A stretch of 64,000 nt of DNA, taken from NCBI GenBank assembly GCA_009937425.1, contig JAACFO010000001.1, forward strand, positions 1 through 64,000. The letters are read 5' to 3'. A program made the translations under genes and the position numbers. Below the pieces are notes generated by a model. It was not told the origin of the DNA, made no database searches, and saw only the letters and a program-made list of their open reading frames with translations. Shown here piece after piece: positions 17,011 to 25,813 of this stretch. Within the stretch, counting starts at the first letter, position 1, and every line of letters starts with the position of its first letter. Source of the stretch: Gammaproteobacteria bacterium. Its GTDB lineage: Bacteria > Pseudomonadota > Gammaproteobacteria > HK1.

Positions 17011-18003
17011 TCATGACTGGATCTCCGACGACCACAGGGACGCTACCTCGTCGAGACGTGCGGCGGGGTGGTGCAACAGACGTGCCGCCACACGGCGTAC
17101 CTTCTCCATGTCGCCTTCGTCGGTCAAGTACTCCACCGGTGATTTACCGTCGACCCGGGCGAGCAACAGGCCCGGTAACAAGCGCGCAGTGCGCGCTTCG
17201 AACTCCCGCGGGTCCTCCCAGTCGACACGCCCCAGGTGTGCACTCGCCAGAGCCTGAAAGCAAGCGAGTAATGCGCCGCTGGCGGGCGGCACCCAGAGAC
17301 ATTTGAGCAGCAAATGATTGAGGCAGAAGGCCAGGTCGAAAGCAGGATCCCCGTACCACGCGCACTCTGCATCCAGAAACACGGGTCCCGCCGGCCCTAT
17401 CAACAAATTCTTGGGGCTCACGTCGCCGTGCACCAGCGCGCGTTTCTGCCCGGCGGTAGTCTCCACAAGAGACTCCAACGCATTTGCCAGCTGCGGATGC
17501 ACCCGGGCAGTGGCGAGCAGATAGGGCTCGAGGCGAATGGCGAAAAAAGTCTCGTCGGTGGCAAAGCACGAAGCCACCGTTGCATCCCCTGCCGTGGCAA
17601 CGTGGATACGCGCGAGCCGCTCACCCACCTGGGCGGCGATCGCCGGGTCGACGATGGCGTCGCGCAGTTGCTGCTTCCACAGTGGGAAATCCGCCGGGTC
17701 CAGGTAACGCATCACGAACATACCTGACTCGTCGTCAGCCCCGAGTATCTCCGGTACCGCCTCGGGTACGATGCGCGACGCGCAACGCATCCATTGCAAC
17801 TCGTAGCGGTTGCGCTCCACCGGCGCATACCATTCCGCGCTCACCCGTAATCGCGGCAGGGCGCGCTTGATGCACGCGGGTCCACTGGCAAGATCGATCC
17901 GCCAGATGTCGGAGCTGACACCACCGGGAAGGGCTTCCAGGGCCGGGCACTGCCCGGAGTCGAGCAAGCCCATGCGTCGCAGAGCACGTGTGACCTCATC
18001 CAT
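17011..18003 (-). CDS. APH-family phosphotransferase (small-molecule kinase)
   Basis: Protein-kinase-like fold of the aminoglycoside/choline kinase group. LVHGDVSPKNLLIG is the catalytic loop and FLDAECAWYGDPAFDLAF the metal-binding segment. The N-lobe includes GGVSSDIWRI and ACIKRALP. I place the start at ATG 18003 (330 aa), just after the stop of the upstream dehydrogenase; the track start at 18066 would overlap that gene by 35 bases. It is followed after seven bases by the enolase paralogue, which points to a small hydroxylated acid or alcohol as substrate rather than an antibiotic. The substrate is unknown. Confidence 0.82.
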   Translation of the reverse strand: MDEVTRALRRMGLLDSGQCPALEALPGGVSSDIWRIDLASGPACIKRALPRLRVSAEWYAPVERNRYELQWMRCASRIVPEAVPEILGADDESGMFVMRYLDPADFPLWKQQLRDAIVDPAIAAQVGERLARIHVATAGDATVASCFATDETFFAIRLEPYLLATARVHPQLANALESLVETTAGQKRALVHGDVSPKNLLIGPAGPVFLDAECAWYGDPAFDLAFCLNHLLLKCLWVPPASGALLACFQALASAHLGRVDWEDPREFEARTARLLPGLLLARVDGKSPVEYLTDEGDMEKVRRVAARLLHHPAARLDEVASLWSSEIQS

Positions 18004-18031
18004 CAGGTGACGAGAGTTTCGAATTGGATAT

Positions 18032-19045
18032 TCATAATACGCGATGCAGGAGATCCGCCCCGTCACGCAGGCGCCGGCAATTTTCCATTGCCACGGCCAA
18101 ACTCCTGTCCAGAGTTTCCGGCGTCAACCAGGCGACATGGGGTTGCAGCACGACATTGTCCATTTCAAAAAAAGCCAGATCGCCGGGAACCGGTTCCTGA
18201 TCGTAGACATCGAGCCCCGCGGCTCGCAGCTGTCCGCAACGCAATGCGTCTACCAGGGCATCTTGATCCACCAAACCACCACGTGCGGTATTGATGAACA
18301 ACGCGCCGCGTTTCATGCGCGCCAATGCCGCGGCATCGATAAGGCGCACCGTCGCGGCCACGAGCGGCAGGTGCAGGGAGACGATATCGGATTGCGCCAG
18401 AAGCTCCGGCAGCTCACGCCACTCGCCCACGGCGTCTGCTTTGGGCGCGGTTGCCGTGTAGAGCACGCGGGCGCCCAGTGCGACCAATACCGGGGCCAGC
18501 ATCGTCGGAACGGCACCGTAACCCACCAGGCCGATGGTCCGGCCGCCGATCTCTCCCACCTGGTCGAACAGGGCCGGGTCCAGCCGCCAACCGTCCCCGG
18601 CACGGGTTGCGGCATCGAGGCCGCGGGCGTGGCGCAGAGTGGTCAGCATGAGCATCAGCGTCGCTTCGGCCACGGCACGGCTGTTGGTTCCCGGCATGTT
18701 GCACACCTGGATGGCGCGCCGGCGGGCGTGCTCGAGATCGATGGTATTAACGCCCACACCAATTTTCTGAATAAGCTGCAGGCCGGGGGCAGCGTCCATC
18801 ACCCCGGCGGTCACGGGCTTGAGCACATGCAACAATACATCGGCGTTTTCCAGCAACCGGTAGAGCTGTGCATCGTCGGACTCGGGGCAGGCGCGGATAT
18901 CCAGCCACGCTGGAGCCAGAGCCGCCAACCTGGCGCTCAGGCTCTGACTGCAGGCATAGTGGAATATCGCACGCATGTCGGCCGCAACTCTCCGTTCAGG
19001 CACCGCCGCAATGATCAATAATCCACGGGTGCCACCAACACCCAT
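18032..19045 (-). CDS. D-2-hydroxyacid dehydrogenase (first of two)
   Basis: NAD(P)-dependent D-isomer 2-hydroxyacid dehydrogenase. The cofactor fold has IGLVGYGAVPTM, and the catalytic Arg (INTARGGLVDQD), Glu (DVYDQEPVPG) and His (LQPHVAW) are present, so it should be active. The reaction is reversible reduction of a 2-oxoacid such as hydroxypyruvate or glyoxylate. The track start (19201) runs into the divergent dehydrogenase gene; ATG 19045 gives 337 aa, and ATG 18976 is also possible. No clear ribosome site decides. It heads the kinase/enolase operon. Confidence 0.87.
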   Translation of the reverse strand: MGVGGTRGLLIIAAVPERRVAADMRAIFHYACSQSLSARLAALAPAWLDIRACPESDDAQLYRLLENADVLLHVLKPVTAGVMDAAPGLQLIQKIGVGVNTIDLEHARRRAIQVCNMPGTNSRAVAEATLMLMLTTLRHARGLDAATRAGDGWRLDPALFDQVGEIGGRTIGLVGYGAVPTMLAPVLVALGARVLYTATAPKADAVGEWRELPELLAQSDIVSLHLPLVAATVRLIDAAALARMKRGALFINTARGGLVDQDALVDALRCGQLRAAGLDVYDQEPVPGDLAFFEMDNVVLQPHVAWLTPETLDRSLAVAMENCRRLRDGADLLHRVL

Positions 19046-19120
19046 GGTAAGACCAAGTCGGATGCCGCACAAAAGCGTGACACTGCATTTCAGGACGCCG
19101 AATCCGGCCCGCATGCACCG

Positions 19121-20086
19121 GTGAGCGAGCACCGCCGAATTCTGCTGCACTACGATCGCCCGGAGCTTCTCCGGGACCTGATCGCCGCTCGCTTCCCGCA
19201 AGTGGAGCTACGCTGCTGTAGCAGCTATGGGGAACTCGCCGGCGCCCTGGCGGATTTTGCCCCCCAGGTCCTTTTCTGCGTCAAGTTCGAGGACCAACCT
19301 TATCCCCGGGACGCGATCATGGCCTGCCCCTCCATCGAGTGGGTTAGTAACGGCGGCGCCGGCATGGACCATTTGCTCCCCTGGAATCCCAATCGCCTGA
19401 CCGTCACTAACGCATCGGGGGTCGCCAGCCGCATGATGGCCGAGTACGTGATCGGTGGCATGCTCGCCCTCAGCATTGGTCTGCCGAACTTCATACGGCG
19501 CCAGATGCAACACCGCTGGCAGTTCGAACGGGTTGCAGGCATCGCCGGAAAGACCGTCGCCATCGTCGGACTCGGCCGCACGGGCCGAGCGGTCGCCGGG
19601 CTCGCCAGCGCCCTGGACATGCGCGTGATCGGTACCCGGGCCCACCCCGCGGCAACCCCCAATGTGGACAGGGTGTACCCGGCGACTCAGCTCCACGAGG
19701 CTTTGGGTGAAGGCGATTTTGTGGTCGTCACGGCGCCGCTGCTGGGGTCTACCCGGCATCTCATCGGAACCAGCGCCATCGCCGCCATGAAAGCCGGCGC
19801 CTGTGTGATCGATGTCTCCCGGGGTGGCGTCGTCGATCAGGCGGCGCTTGCCCATGGCCTGCAAAGCCACAAACTGGGCGGCGCGGTACTGGACGTCTTC
19901 GAACGCGAGCCCCTGGCCGCCGACAGTGCCTTGTGGGATATGCACAACGTCATCATCACGCCCCATTGCTCCAGCGTCTACGAAGGATGGGAGCGGCGGG
20001 CCGCACAGATGTTCTGTGACAACCTGGAATGCTGGCTCGCCGGCAAACCCTTGAGTAACGTCGTCGATCCGGTACGGGGCTACTAG
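19121..20086 (+). CDS. D-2-hydroxyacid dehydrogenase (second, divergent)
   Basis: 321 aa, GTG start. The Rossmann motif IVGLGRTGRAVAG and the catalytic Arg (IDVSRGGVVDQ), Glu (DVFEREPLA) and His (ITPHCSSVYEGW) are all present. It resembles glyoxylate/hydroxypyruvate reductase-type members more than phosphoglycerate dehydrogenase, and lacks an ACT domain. It is transcribed away from the first dehydrogenase across about 75 bases, so the two may share regulation. Its TAG stop overlaps the convergent cupin stop within CTAG. Confidence 0.88.
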   Translation: MSEHRRILLHYDRPELLRDLIAARFPQVELRCCSSYGELAGALADFAPQVLFCVKFEDQPYPRDAIMACPSIEWVSNGGAGMDHLLPWNPNRLTVTNASGVASRMMAEYVIGGMLALSIGLPNFIRRQMQHRWQFERVAGIAGKTVAIVGLGRTGRAVAGLASALDMRVIGTRAHPAATPNVDRVYPATQLHEALGEGDFVVVTAPLLGSTRHLIGTSAIAAMKAGACVIDVSRGGVVDQAALAHGLQSHKLGGAVLDVFEREPLAADSALWDMHNVIITPHCSSVYEGWERRAAQMFCDNLECWLAGKPLSNVVDPVRGY

Positions 20087-20628
20087 GTCCAGTGCTCGCT
20101 CATGGGGCCGCCGGGTCCGTGGACGGGATCGCATCGGGGTAGCAAAACCCGCGCCACCTGCTCCGCCGCCCGCTGGCACGAGCCTGGATTCCCGCGGCAT
20201 ATATCCGGCTGCTGACCGCGGGGGTAGGCGCCGACGACGCCCAGATCCCCGCTGCAGGAAAGCTTCTTATGGCCGACCCCCGCGGGAATCATGACCACAT
20301 CACCCGGCTCGAGGGTAAGGGTAACGCCCCCCTCCCCGCCCAGGCGAACCACGGCCGAGCCGGCGTAAACGCCGAGTACCTCGTGGCAGGTACTGTGGTA
20401 GTGGTGAAAAGAAAATATGCCGTTGCGCCAGCTTCCGACCCAATGGTTCGAGGCGAACAGCTGCTCGAACACGTGGGCCGGATCATGTTCAGGGAGTCGA
20501 GCGGCCCCCGGATAAACGAGCAGCGGTAAGCGCGGATTGTTGGGGATGTCCGCGTCGGCCAGGAGCAGGTGTGAGATGACCCGCGAAGTACCGGATCCGG
20601 CATCAACGGCCTTGGAGTGCGATGTCAT
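20083..20628 (-). CDS. YjlB-type cupin protein
   Basis: 181 aa from ATG 20628 (MTSHSK); the track start 12 codons upstream is less likely. The sequence matches the YjlB cupin family: IPNNPRLPLLVYPG, NHWVGSWRNGIFSFHHYHSTCHEVLGVY and LEPGDVVMIPAGVGHKKL. The HHYH...E...H set suggests a bound metal in the double-stranded beta-helix. Enzymatic role unknown. It converges on the second hydroxyacid dehydrogenase, ending within the same CTAG tetramer. Confidence 0.85.
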   Translation of the reverse strand: MTSHSKAVDAGSGTSRVISHLLLADADIPNNPRLPLLVYPGAARLPEHDPAHVFEQLFASNHWVGSWRNGIFSFHHYHSTCHEVLGVYAGSAVVRLGGEGGVTLTLEPGDVVMIPAGVGHKKLSCSGDLGVVGAYPRGQQPDICRGNPGSCQRAAEQVARVLLPRCDPVHGPGGPMSEHWT

Positions 20629-20754
20629 GGACTTATCCTGCGATAAACGACGATACGCCGGCACGGCAGGTGGCCAAGTATAGCGCCATTGCGCTCAAAG
20701 CCGCCCCGGACGTGTAGAATCTCAAGCTCGGCATCGGCCGTGGGAGGAACAATC

Positions 20755-21108
20755 ATGATCAAGCTCGCCATCATGTGGGCAGCGGCGTTGCTGCTCAGCG
20801 TGTCCACAGGCATCCACAGCGCTTATGCGCAGGAATCGATGCTCCAGGGACCATCCACGAAGAGCTATCTGCAGTGCGCCAAAAAATGTGAAAAATCGTT
20901 CTATTTCAGCGAACAAAGTGATCCGAAATTCGCGACGCTCAGGAACGCCTGCATCGACGGTTGCGCGGTGGTGGTAGACGCCAATATGTCGGCTTATCAA
21001 AGTTGCAACGTCGGCTGTCAAGGCATCTACCCCTACCGGCACGGTACCAATGCCGAGTTCGCGGGTTTTCAGAAATCCTGCGTCGTCGGCTGCCGGCGGG
21101 TCCACTGA
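20755..21108 (+). CDS. Small exported protein with duplicated twin CX3C motifs
   Basis: 117 aa from ATG 20755, preceded by GGGAGGA. A signal peptide (about 1-24, ending AYA) is followed by a short mature protein. CAKKC is separated by exactly 20 residues from CIDGC, and CNVGC by exactly 20 residues from CVVGC. This is a CX3C-X20-CX3C unit repeated twice, reminiscent of helical hairpins stapled by two disulfides. I know no characterised bacterial family for it. The track start at 20689 adds a non-signal extension and is rejected. It stands alone upstream of tdh. Confidence 0.72.
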   Translation: MIKLAIMWAAALLLSVSTGIHSAYAQESMLQGPSTKSYLQCAKKCEKSFYFSEQSDPKFATLRNACIDGCAVVVDANMSAYQSCNVGCQGIYPYRHGTNAEFAGFQKSCVVGCRRVH

Positions 21109-21152
21109 CCCGGCGGGCGATCCGCGGTCACGGGTAAACCAGCGTGAGCAGC

Positions 21153-22178
21153 ATGAAAGCCCTGGTCAAGCGTTCCGCGGAGCCAGGCATCTGGATGGAG
21201 ACGGTTCCCACGCCGGCGGTCTCCACCAACGAAGTGCTGGTAAGAGTAGAGAAAACCGCCATCTGCGGTACGGATCTACACATTTACAACTGGGACGAAT
21301 GGTCCCAGCGCACGATCCGGCCGCCATTGGTCATTGGCCACGAGTTCGTCGGAGAGATCGTCGAGCTTGGCCCCGGCGTGCATAACTACAAGTTGGGGGA
21401 TCGCGTTTCGGCGGAAGGCCACATCACCTGCGGCATGTGCCGCAACTGCCGGGCGGGACGCCGTCACCTGTGCACCCACACGATGGGTATCGGAGTCAAT
21501 CGGGACGGCGCCTTCGCCGAGTACATCACGGTCCCGGCGTCAAACCTGTGGCTGATACCCGATGACATCCCTTCGGAGATTGCCGCCTGCTTCGATCCCC
21601 TCGGCAACGCAACACACTGCGCCCTGTCTTTTGACATGGTGGGCGAGGACGTGCTCATTACCGGCGCCGGCCCCATTGGCATCATGGCGGCCGGCATCTG
21701 CCGATTCATCGGTGCGCGCCACGTGGTGGTAACCGATATCAACGACTACCGACTCGCGCTTGCCGGAAAGATGGGTGCCACGCATCTCGTTAACGTGGCG
21801 CGGGAAAGTCTCGATGAGGCCATGCGCGCCCAGAATATTCATGAGGGCTTCGACATCGGCCTGGAGATGTCAGGCAACCCACAAGCATTCAACGATATGC
21901 TGCACCACATGTACAACGGCGGCCGCGTAGCGCTTCTGGGGATCCTGCCGGCGAAGACACTCATCGACTGGGATCAGGTTATTTTCAAGGGCCTGCACAT
22001 TAAGGGCATATACGGGCGCGAGATGTTCGAGACCTGGTACAAAATGACACAAATGATTGTCGGCGGCCTCGACCTTAATCCGGTACTCACCCATCGTATT
22101 GCCATCGATGATTACATGGTCGGTTTCGAGGCCATGAAAAGCGGACAGTGCGGCAAAGTTGTGTGCAGCTGGAGTTAG
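21153..22178 (+). CDS. tdh: L-threonine 3-dehydrogenase
   Basis: Zinc-dependent medium-chain dehydrogenase that oxidises L-threonine to 2-amino-3-oxobutyrate with NAD+. It has catalytic zinc motifs ([26 protein letters not shown]), the structural zinc segment [15 protein letters not shown], and cofactor motif [14 protein letters not shown] 21153 gives 341 aa, identical to the E. coli length; the track GTG at 21144 adds three residues. kbl follows after three bases, completing the threonine-to-glycine pathway. Confidence 0.96.
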   Translation: MKALVKRSAEPGIWMETVPTPAVSTNEVLVRVEKTAICGTDLHIYNWDEWSQRTIRPPLVIGHEFVGEIVELGPGVHNYKLGDRVSAEGHITCGMCRNCRAGRRHLCTHTMGIGVNRDGAFAEYITVPASNLWLIPDDIPSEIAACFDPLGNATHCALSFDMVGEDVLITGAGPIGIMAAGICRFIGARHVVVTDINDYRLALAGKMGATHLVNVARESLDEAMRAQNIHEGFDIGLEMSGNPQAFNDMLHHMYNGGRVALLGILPAKTLIDWDQVIFKGLHIKGIYGREMFETWYKMTQMIVGGLDLNPVLTHRIAIDDYMVGFEAMKSGQCGKVVCSWS

Positions 22179-22181
22179 AAA

Positions 22182-23363
22182 ATGAGCCTGCAGCAATTAT
22201 TGATCGAGGAACTCGAGGCCATCTCCAGGGACGGCCTGTACAAAGACGAACGCGTCATCACCACGCCCCAGGATTCCAGTATTCGTGTCATGGGCGGCGA
22301 GGAGGTTCTCAACTTCTGCGCCAACAACTACCTCGGGTTGGCGAATCATCCAGACATCATCGCAGCGGCCAAGGCGGCGCTGGACGATCATGGCTTCGGC
22401 ATGGCCTCTGTACGTTTTATCTGCGGAACCCAGGATTTGCACAAATCCCTGGAGCGTTCCATCGCAGCGTTCTTCGGAACCGAAGACGCGATACTCTACT
22501 CATCGTGCTTCGACGCCAATGGGGGATTATTCGAAACACTACTCGGACCGGAAGATGCGGTGATCAGTGATGCGTTGAACCATGCCTCGATTATCGACGG
22601 CGTGCGCCTGTGCAAGGCACGTCGCTACCGTTACGCCCACGCCGACATGGGTGATCTGCAAAAGCAGTTGCAGGAATCGAGTGATGCCCGTTGCCGCCTG
22701 ATCGCGACGGATGGCGTATTCAGCATGGACGGCGATATTGCACCTCTGGACGATATCGTCGAATTGGCGGCGCGTTTCGATGCCCTGGTGATGGTCGACG
22801 ATTCCCACGCAACAGGTTTTGTCGGACCGACCGGGCGCGGTTCGGCCGAGCATCATGGCGTTCAGGATGACATCGACATCTTCACTTCGACACTCGGCAA
22901 AGCCCTGGGGGGCGCATCCGGCGGCTTCACCACCGCCAGCCGTGAAGTGGTCGATATACTGCGTCAGCGGTCGAGGCCCTACTTATTTTCCAACAGCTTA
23001 CCACCGCCCCTGGTGGCCGCCGGCATCACGGTGCTCGGTATGCTGTCCGGATCGAGTGCGCTGCGCGATCAACTCATGGCCAACACCAGGTACTTCCGTG
23101 AGCAGATGACCTCGGCGGGCTTCGACATAAAGCCCGGTGAACATCCCATCGTACCGATAATGCTCTATGAAGCGACTCTCGCCCAGGAGATGGCGGCCCG
23201 CTTGCTGGCTGCCGGCATATACGTCATCGGATTTTTCTTTCCGGTGGTCCCGAAAGGCCAAGCGCGTATCCGCGTGCAGCTATCGGCGGTACACGAGCGT
23301 GCCCATCTGGATCGCGCCATCGAGGCCTTCGTCGAGGTTGGCAAAGAGCTCGGGGTCGTCTGA
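22182..23363 (+). CDS. kbl: 2-amino-3-ketobutyrate coenzyme A ligase
   Basis: 393-aa PLP enzyme of the alpha-oxoamine synthase family that cleaves 2-amino-3-oxobutyrate with CoA into glycine and acetyl-CoA. Signatures include [39 protein letters not shown] and the PLP lysine in [12 protein letters not shown]. It is three bases downstream of tdh and clearly co-transcribed. The acetyl-CoA it yields can be used by malate synthase G encoded 2.4 kb further on. Confidence 0.96.
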   Translation: MSLQQLLIEELEAISRDGLYKDERVITTPQDSSIRVMGGEEVLNFCANNYLGLANHPDIIAAAKAALDDHGFGMASVRFICGTQDLHKSLERSIAAFFGTEDAILYSSCFDANGGLFETLLGPEDAVISDALNHASIIDGVRLCKARRYRYAHADMGDLQKQLQESSDARCRLIATDGVFSMDGDIAPLDDIVELAARFDALVMVDDSHATGFVGPTGRGSAEHHGVQDDIDIFTSTLGKALGGASGGFTTASREVVDILRQRSRPYLFSNSLPPPLVAAGITVLGMLSGSSALRDQLMANTRYFREQMTSAGFDIKPGEHPIVPIMLYEATLAQEMAARLLAAGIYVIGFFFPVVPKGQARIRVQLSAVHERAHLDRAIEAFVEVGKELGVV

Positions 23364-23414
23364 GTCTTTGCAAAACGTGGCTTTCGGTTCTTGCCAGTTC
23401 CCAATGGCGACGCT

Positions 23415-24509
23415 GTGAAAATCCTCATGGTGTCGCTGGACTTCCCGCCCACTGTCGGTGGAATTTCCGCGCACGTCTACGAACTTTCCCGCGCGCTGTG
23501 TGACCTTGGCCAGCGTGTATGCGTCATCTCCCGCCAGCTACCGTCTCAAACCGATGCTTTCGTCAAGCGCGAGTCCATGGACATTTATCGCCTGCGTCTG
23601 CGTTGGGCCGCGCCACTTTATGGTGGTCAGATCAATCGATTCATCCACAAGAAGCTCCCGGAGATTCAGCCCGACATCATTCATGTGCATGGCATGGCGC
23701 CACTGGAAGGTTACAACATCAAGGGCGTACCTCTCGTCTACACCAATCACACCTCCGGGTATCTCCAGCGGATTCAGAAAGGTGGCTTTCGGCGCATGGC
23801 TCTGCTGCGCCGGCTATTTGAAAAACCCCAGCTATTTCTGGCCCCCAGTCGAGAACTATTGGAGGTGCCGTTCCCCATCGCCGCTGAGAAGGCATATATT
23901 CCGAATGGCGTGGACGCGAAAAAATATCATTTTGATGGGCGCGCGCGAAGCGAGATGCGATCTTCTCTGGGACTGAGCGACGACCATGTGCTCGGCATTT
24001 TGACCAGGCGATTGGTGGCGAAAAACGGCGTGATACATCTTGCGCGCGCAACACGACTACTGAACAACGATCGGCTGCGGCTCTTGCTCATCGGAGACGG
24101 TCCGGAGTCCGATGACGTATCCGCATGTTTAGAACAATACTTCGCCGATCGCTTTACGATGCTGGGCGCAAAGAACCACGACGATATCATCCCTTACTAC
24201 AGTGCCGCAGACTTCTCGATTCTGCCGTCTCTGATGGAAGCAACCAGCATCAGCGGCCTGGAAGCCATGGCTACTTCGCTGCCCCTGGTCGGCACCCGAG
24301 TTGGTGGAATTCCCGATCTCATCGAGGAAGGCAAGAACGGCTTTCTGTGCAACCCGGCGGACGATAAAGACCTGGCGGAAAAAATCGACACCCTGCTCGC
24401 CGCCGACTTGAAGGCCTTCGGCGCACATTCACGCCAGATGGTCGAGGACAACTTCGCATGGCCGAAGATTGCGCGCAGAACCCTGGCCGCTTACGAGACA
24501 GTGGTATGA
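23415..24509 (+). CDS. GT4-type glycosyltransferase
   Basis: About 364 aa, GT-B fold. The N-terminal [26 protein letters not shown] is typical of GT4 enzymes; the C-terminal donor site contains [35 protein letters not shown] (E-x7-E type). GTG 23415 places the start directly before the conserved strand; TTG 23391 is the track alternative. It overlaps wecB by four bases (ATGA), so it probably uses or builds a glycan containing N-acetylmannosamine-derived sugars (inference). Confidence 0.87.
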   Translation: MKILMVSLDFPPTVGGISAHVYELSRALCDLGQRVCVISRQLPSQTDAFVKRESMDIYRLRLRWAAPLYGGQINRFIHKKLPEIQPDIIHVHGMAPLEGYNIKGVPLVYTNHTSGYLQRIQKGGFRRMALLRRLFEKPQLFLAPSRELLEVPFPIAAEKAYIPNGVDAKKYHFDGRARSEMRSSLGLSDDHVLGILTRRLVAKNGVIHLARATRLLNNDRLRLLLIGDGPESDDVSACLEQYFADRFTMLGAKNHDDIIPYYSAADFSILPSLMEATSISGLEAMATSLPLVGTRVGGIPDLIEEGKNGFLCNPADDKDLAEKIDTLLAADLKAFGAHSRQMVEDNFAWPKIARRTLAAYETVV

Positions 24510-25663
24510 GCAAAATCCTGGTGGTTTTTGGTACCCGGCCGGAGGCGGTGAAGATGGCGCCGCTGGTAAAGCAGCTCGAAACCCGTGGGGATAGTTTCGA
24601 AACCAGAGTGTGTGTAACGGCTCAGCACAGGGTGATGCTCGACCAGATACTCGACGCCTTCGACATCCGCCCGCATTACGACCTCGACATCATGACCAGT
24701 GGCCAGGATCTCTACGACATCACTACCCACGTGCTTGCTGGAATCCGGCCGGTGTTGAAAGAATTCAAACCGGACATGGTGTTGGTTCAAGGTGATACGA
24801 CGACGACATTCGGCACGGCGTTGGCCGCCTATTACGAACAAACGGATGTCGGTCACGTGGAAGCGGGATTACGCACCGGCAACATTTACTCGCCCTATCC
24901 CGAGGAGGTCAATCGGCAGCTGACGACGCGGCTGTCGAAGTACCATTTCGCCCCGACGCCACTGAACCGTGACAATCTTCTGAAGGAGAATGTGAGTCCG
25001 GAACATATCGCCGTCACCGGCAATACCGTCATCGATGCGCTGATAATGGTTGTGGACAGACTCGAGAGCGACCAGCAGCGAAGCGATCGGGTCACGGAGA
25101 ACATTCAGCGCGCCGGCCTCGCGCCGAAGATTCTGACGTCCGCCACCAAAATGGTGCTGGTCACCGGCCATCGAAGGGAGAGTTTCGGCGCTGGCTTCGT
25201 GAATATCTGCGAGGCCATTCGCAGTTTGGCGGCCAAACACGCGGCTGTGCAGTTCGTCTATCCCGTGCACCTGAATCCGAATGTGCGCGAACCGGTGGAA
25301 AAGATCCTGTCGGGCAGGGATAACGTGCACTTGTTGGAACCCCTGCCCTATGAGGAGTTTGTCCACCTGATGAGCAATGCTTACCTGCTGCTGACCGACA
25401 GCGGTGGGGTTCAGGAAGAAGCGCCGGCGCTCGCCAAGCCGGTTCTGGTGATGCGTGAGAATACCGAACGGCCCGAGGCCGTGGAGGCCGGCACCGCGAA
25501 ACTGGTGGGCACGGATCGGACCGAAATTGTCGCCGGGGTGGAGGAGCTGCTGACGGACGCGGCTGCCTACCAGCGCATGGCCACGGCCACCAATCCCTAC
25601 GGCGACGGCACGGCGGCGGAAAAAATCGTTCGCTTCCTCTCGGAGCATCTTTCCGCGACCTGA
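24506..25663 (+). CDS. wecB: Non-hydrolysing UDP-N-acetylglucosamine 2-epimerase
   Basis: 385 aa from ATG 24506, which overlaps the glycosyltransferase stop. It interconverts UDP-GlcNAc and UDP-ManNAc for surface polysaccharide. Motifs include [44 protein letters not shown] and [14 protein letters not shown]. The track start at 24458 lies within the preceding gene. No other polysaccharide gene is nearby; the pair sits between threonine catabolism and malate synthase. Confidence 0.94.
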   Translation: MSKILVVFGTRPEAVKMAPLVKQLETRGDSFETRVCVTAQHRVMLDQILDAFDIRPHYDLDIMTSGQDLYDITTHVLAGIRPVLKEFKPDMVLVQGDTTTTFGTALAAYYEQTDVGHVEAGLRTGNIYSPYPEEVNRQLTTRLSKYHFAPTPLNRDNLLKENVSPEHIAVTGNTVIDALIMVVDRLESDQQRSDRVTENIQRAGLAPKILTSATKMVLVTGHRRESFGAGFVNICEAIRSLAAKHAAVQFVYPVHLNPNVREPVEKILSGRDNVHLLEPLPYEEFVHLMSNAYLLLTDSGGVQEEAPALAKPVLVMRENTERPEAVEAGTAKLVGTDRTEIVAGVEELLTDAAAYQRMATATNPYGDGTAAEKIVRFLSEHLSAT

Positions 25664-25813
25664 GCCTGCAGCCCCCCGGTTGCGGGCATAGACCATTCTC
25701 TTCACCGAGCCACTGTGGTTAACTACGCGGCTTCCACCGGACGGGTCCCTCAACCTGGGGGATCGGCCGGTTATTACTTATCAACTCCTACGGACCGAGC
25801 GGGCACGAAGAAG

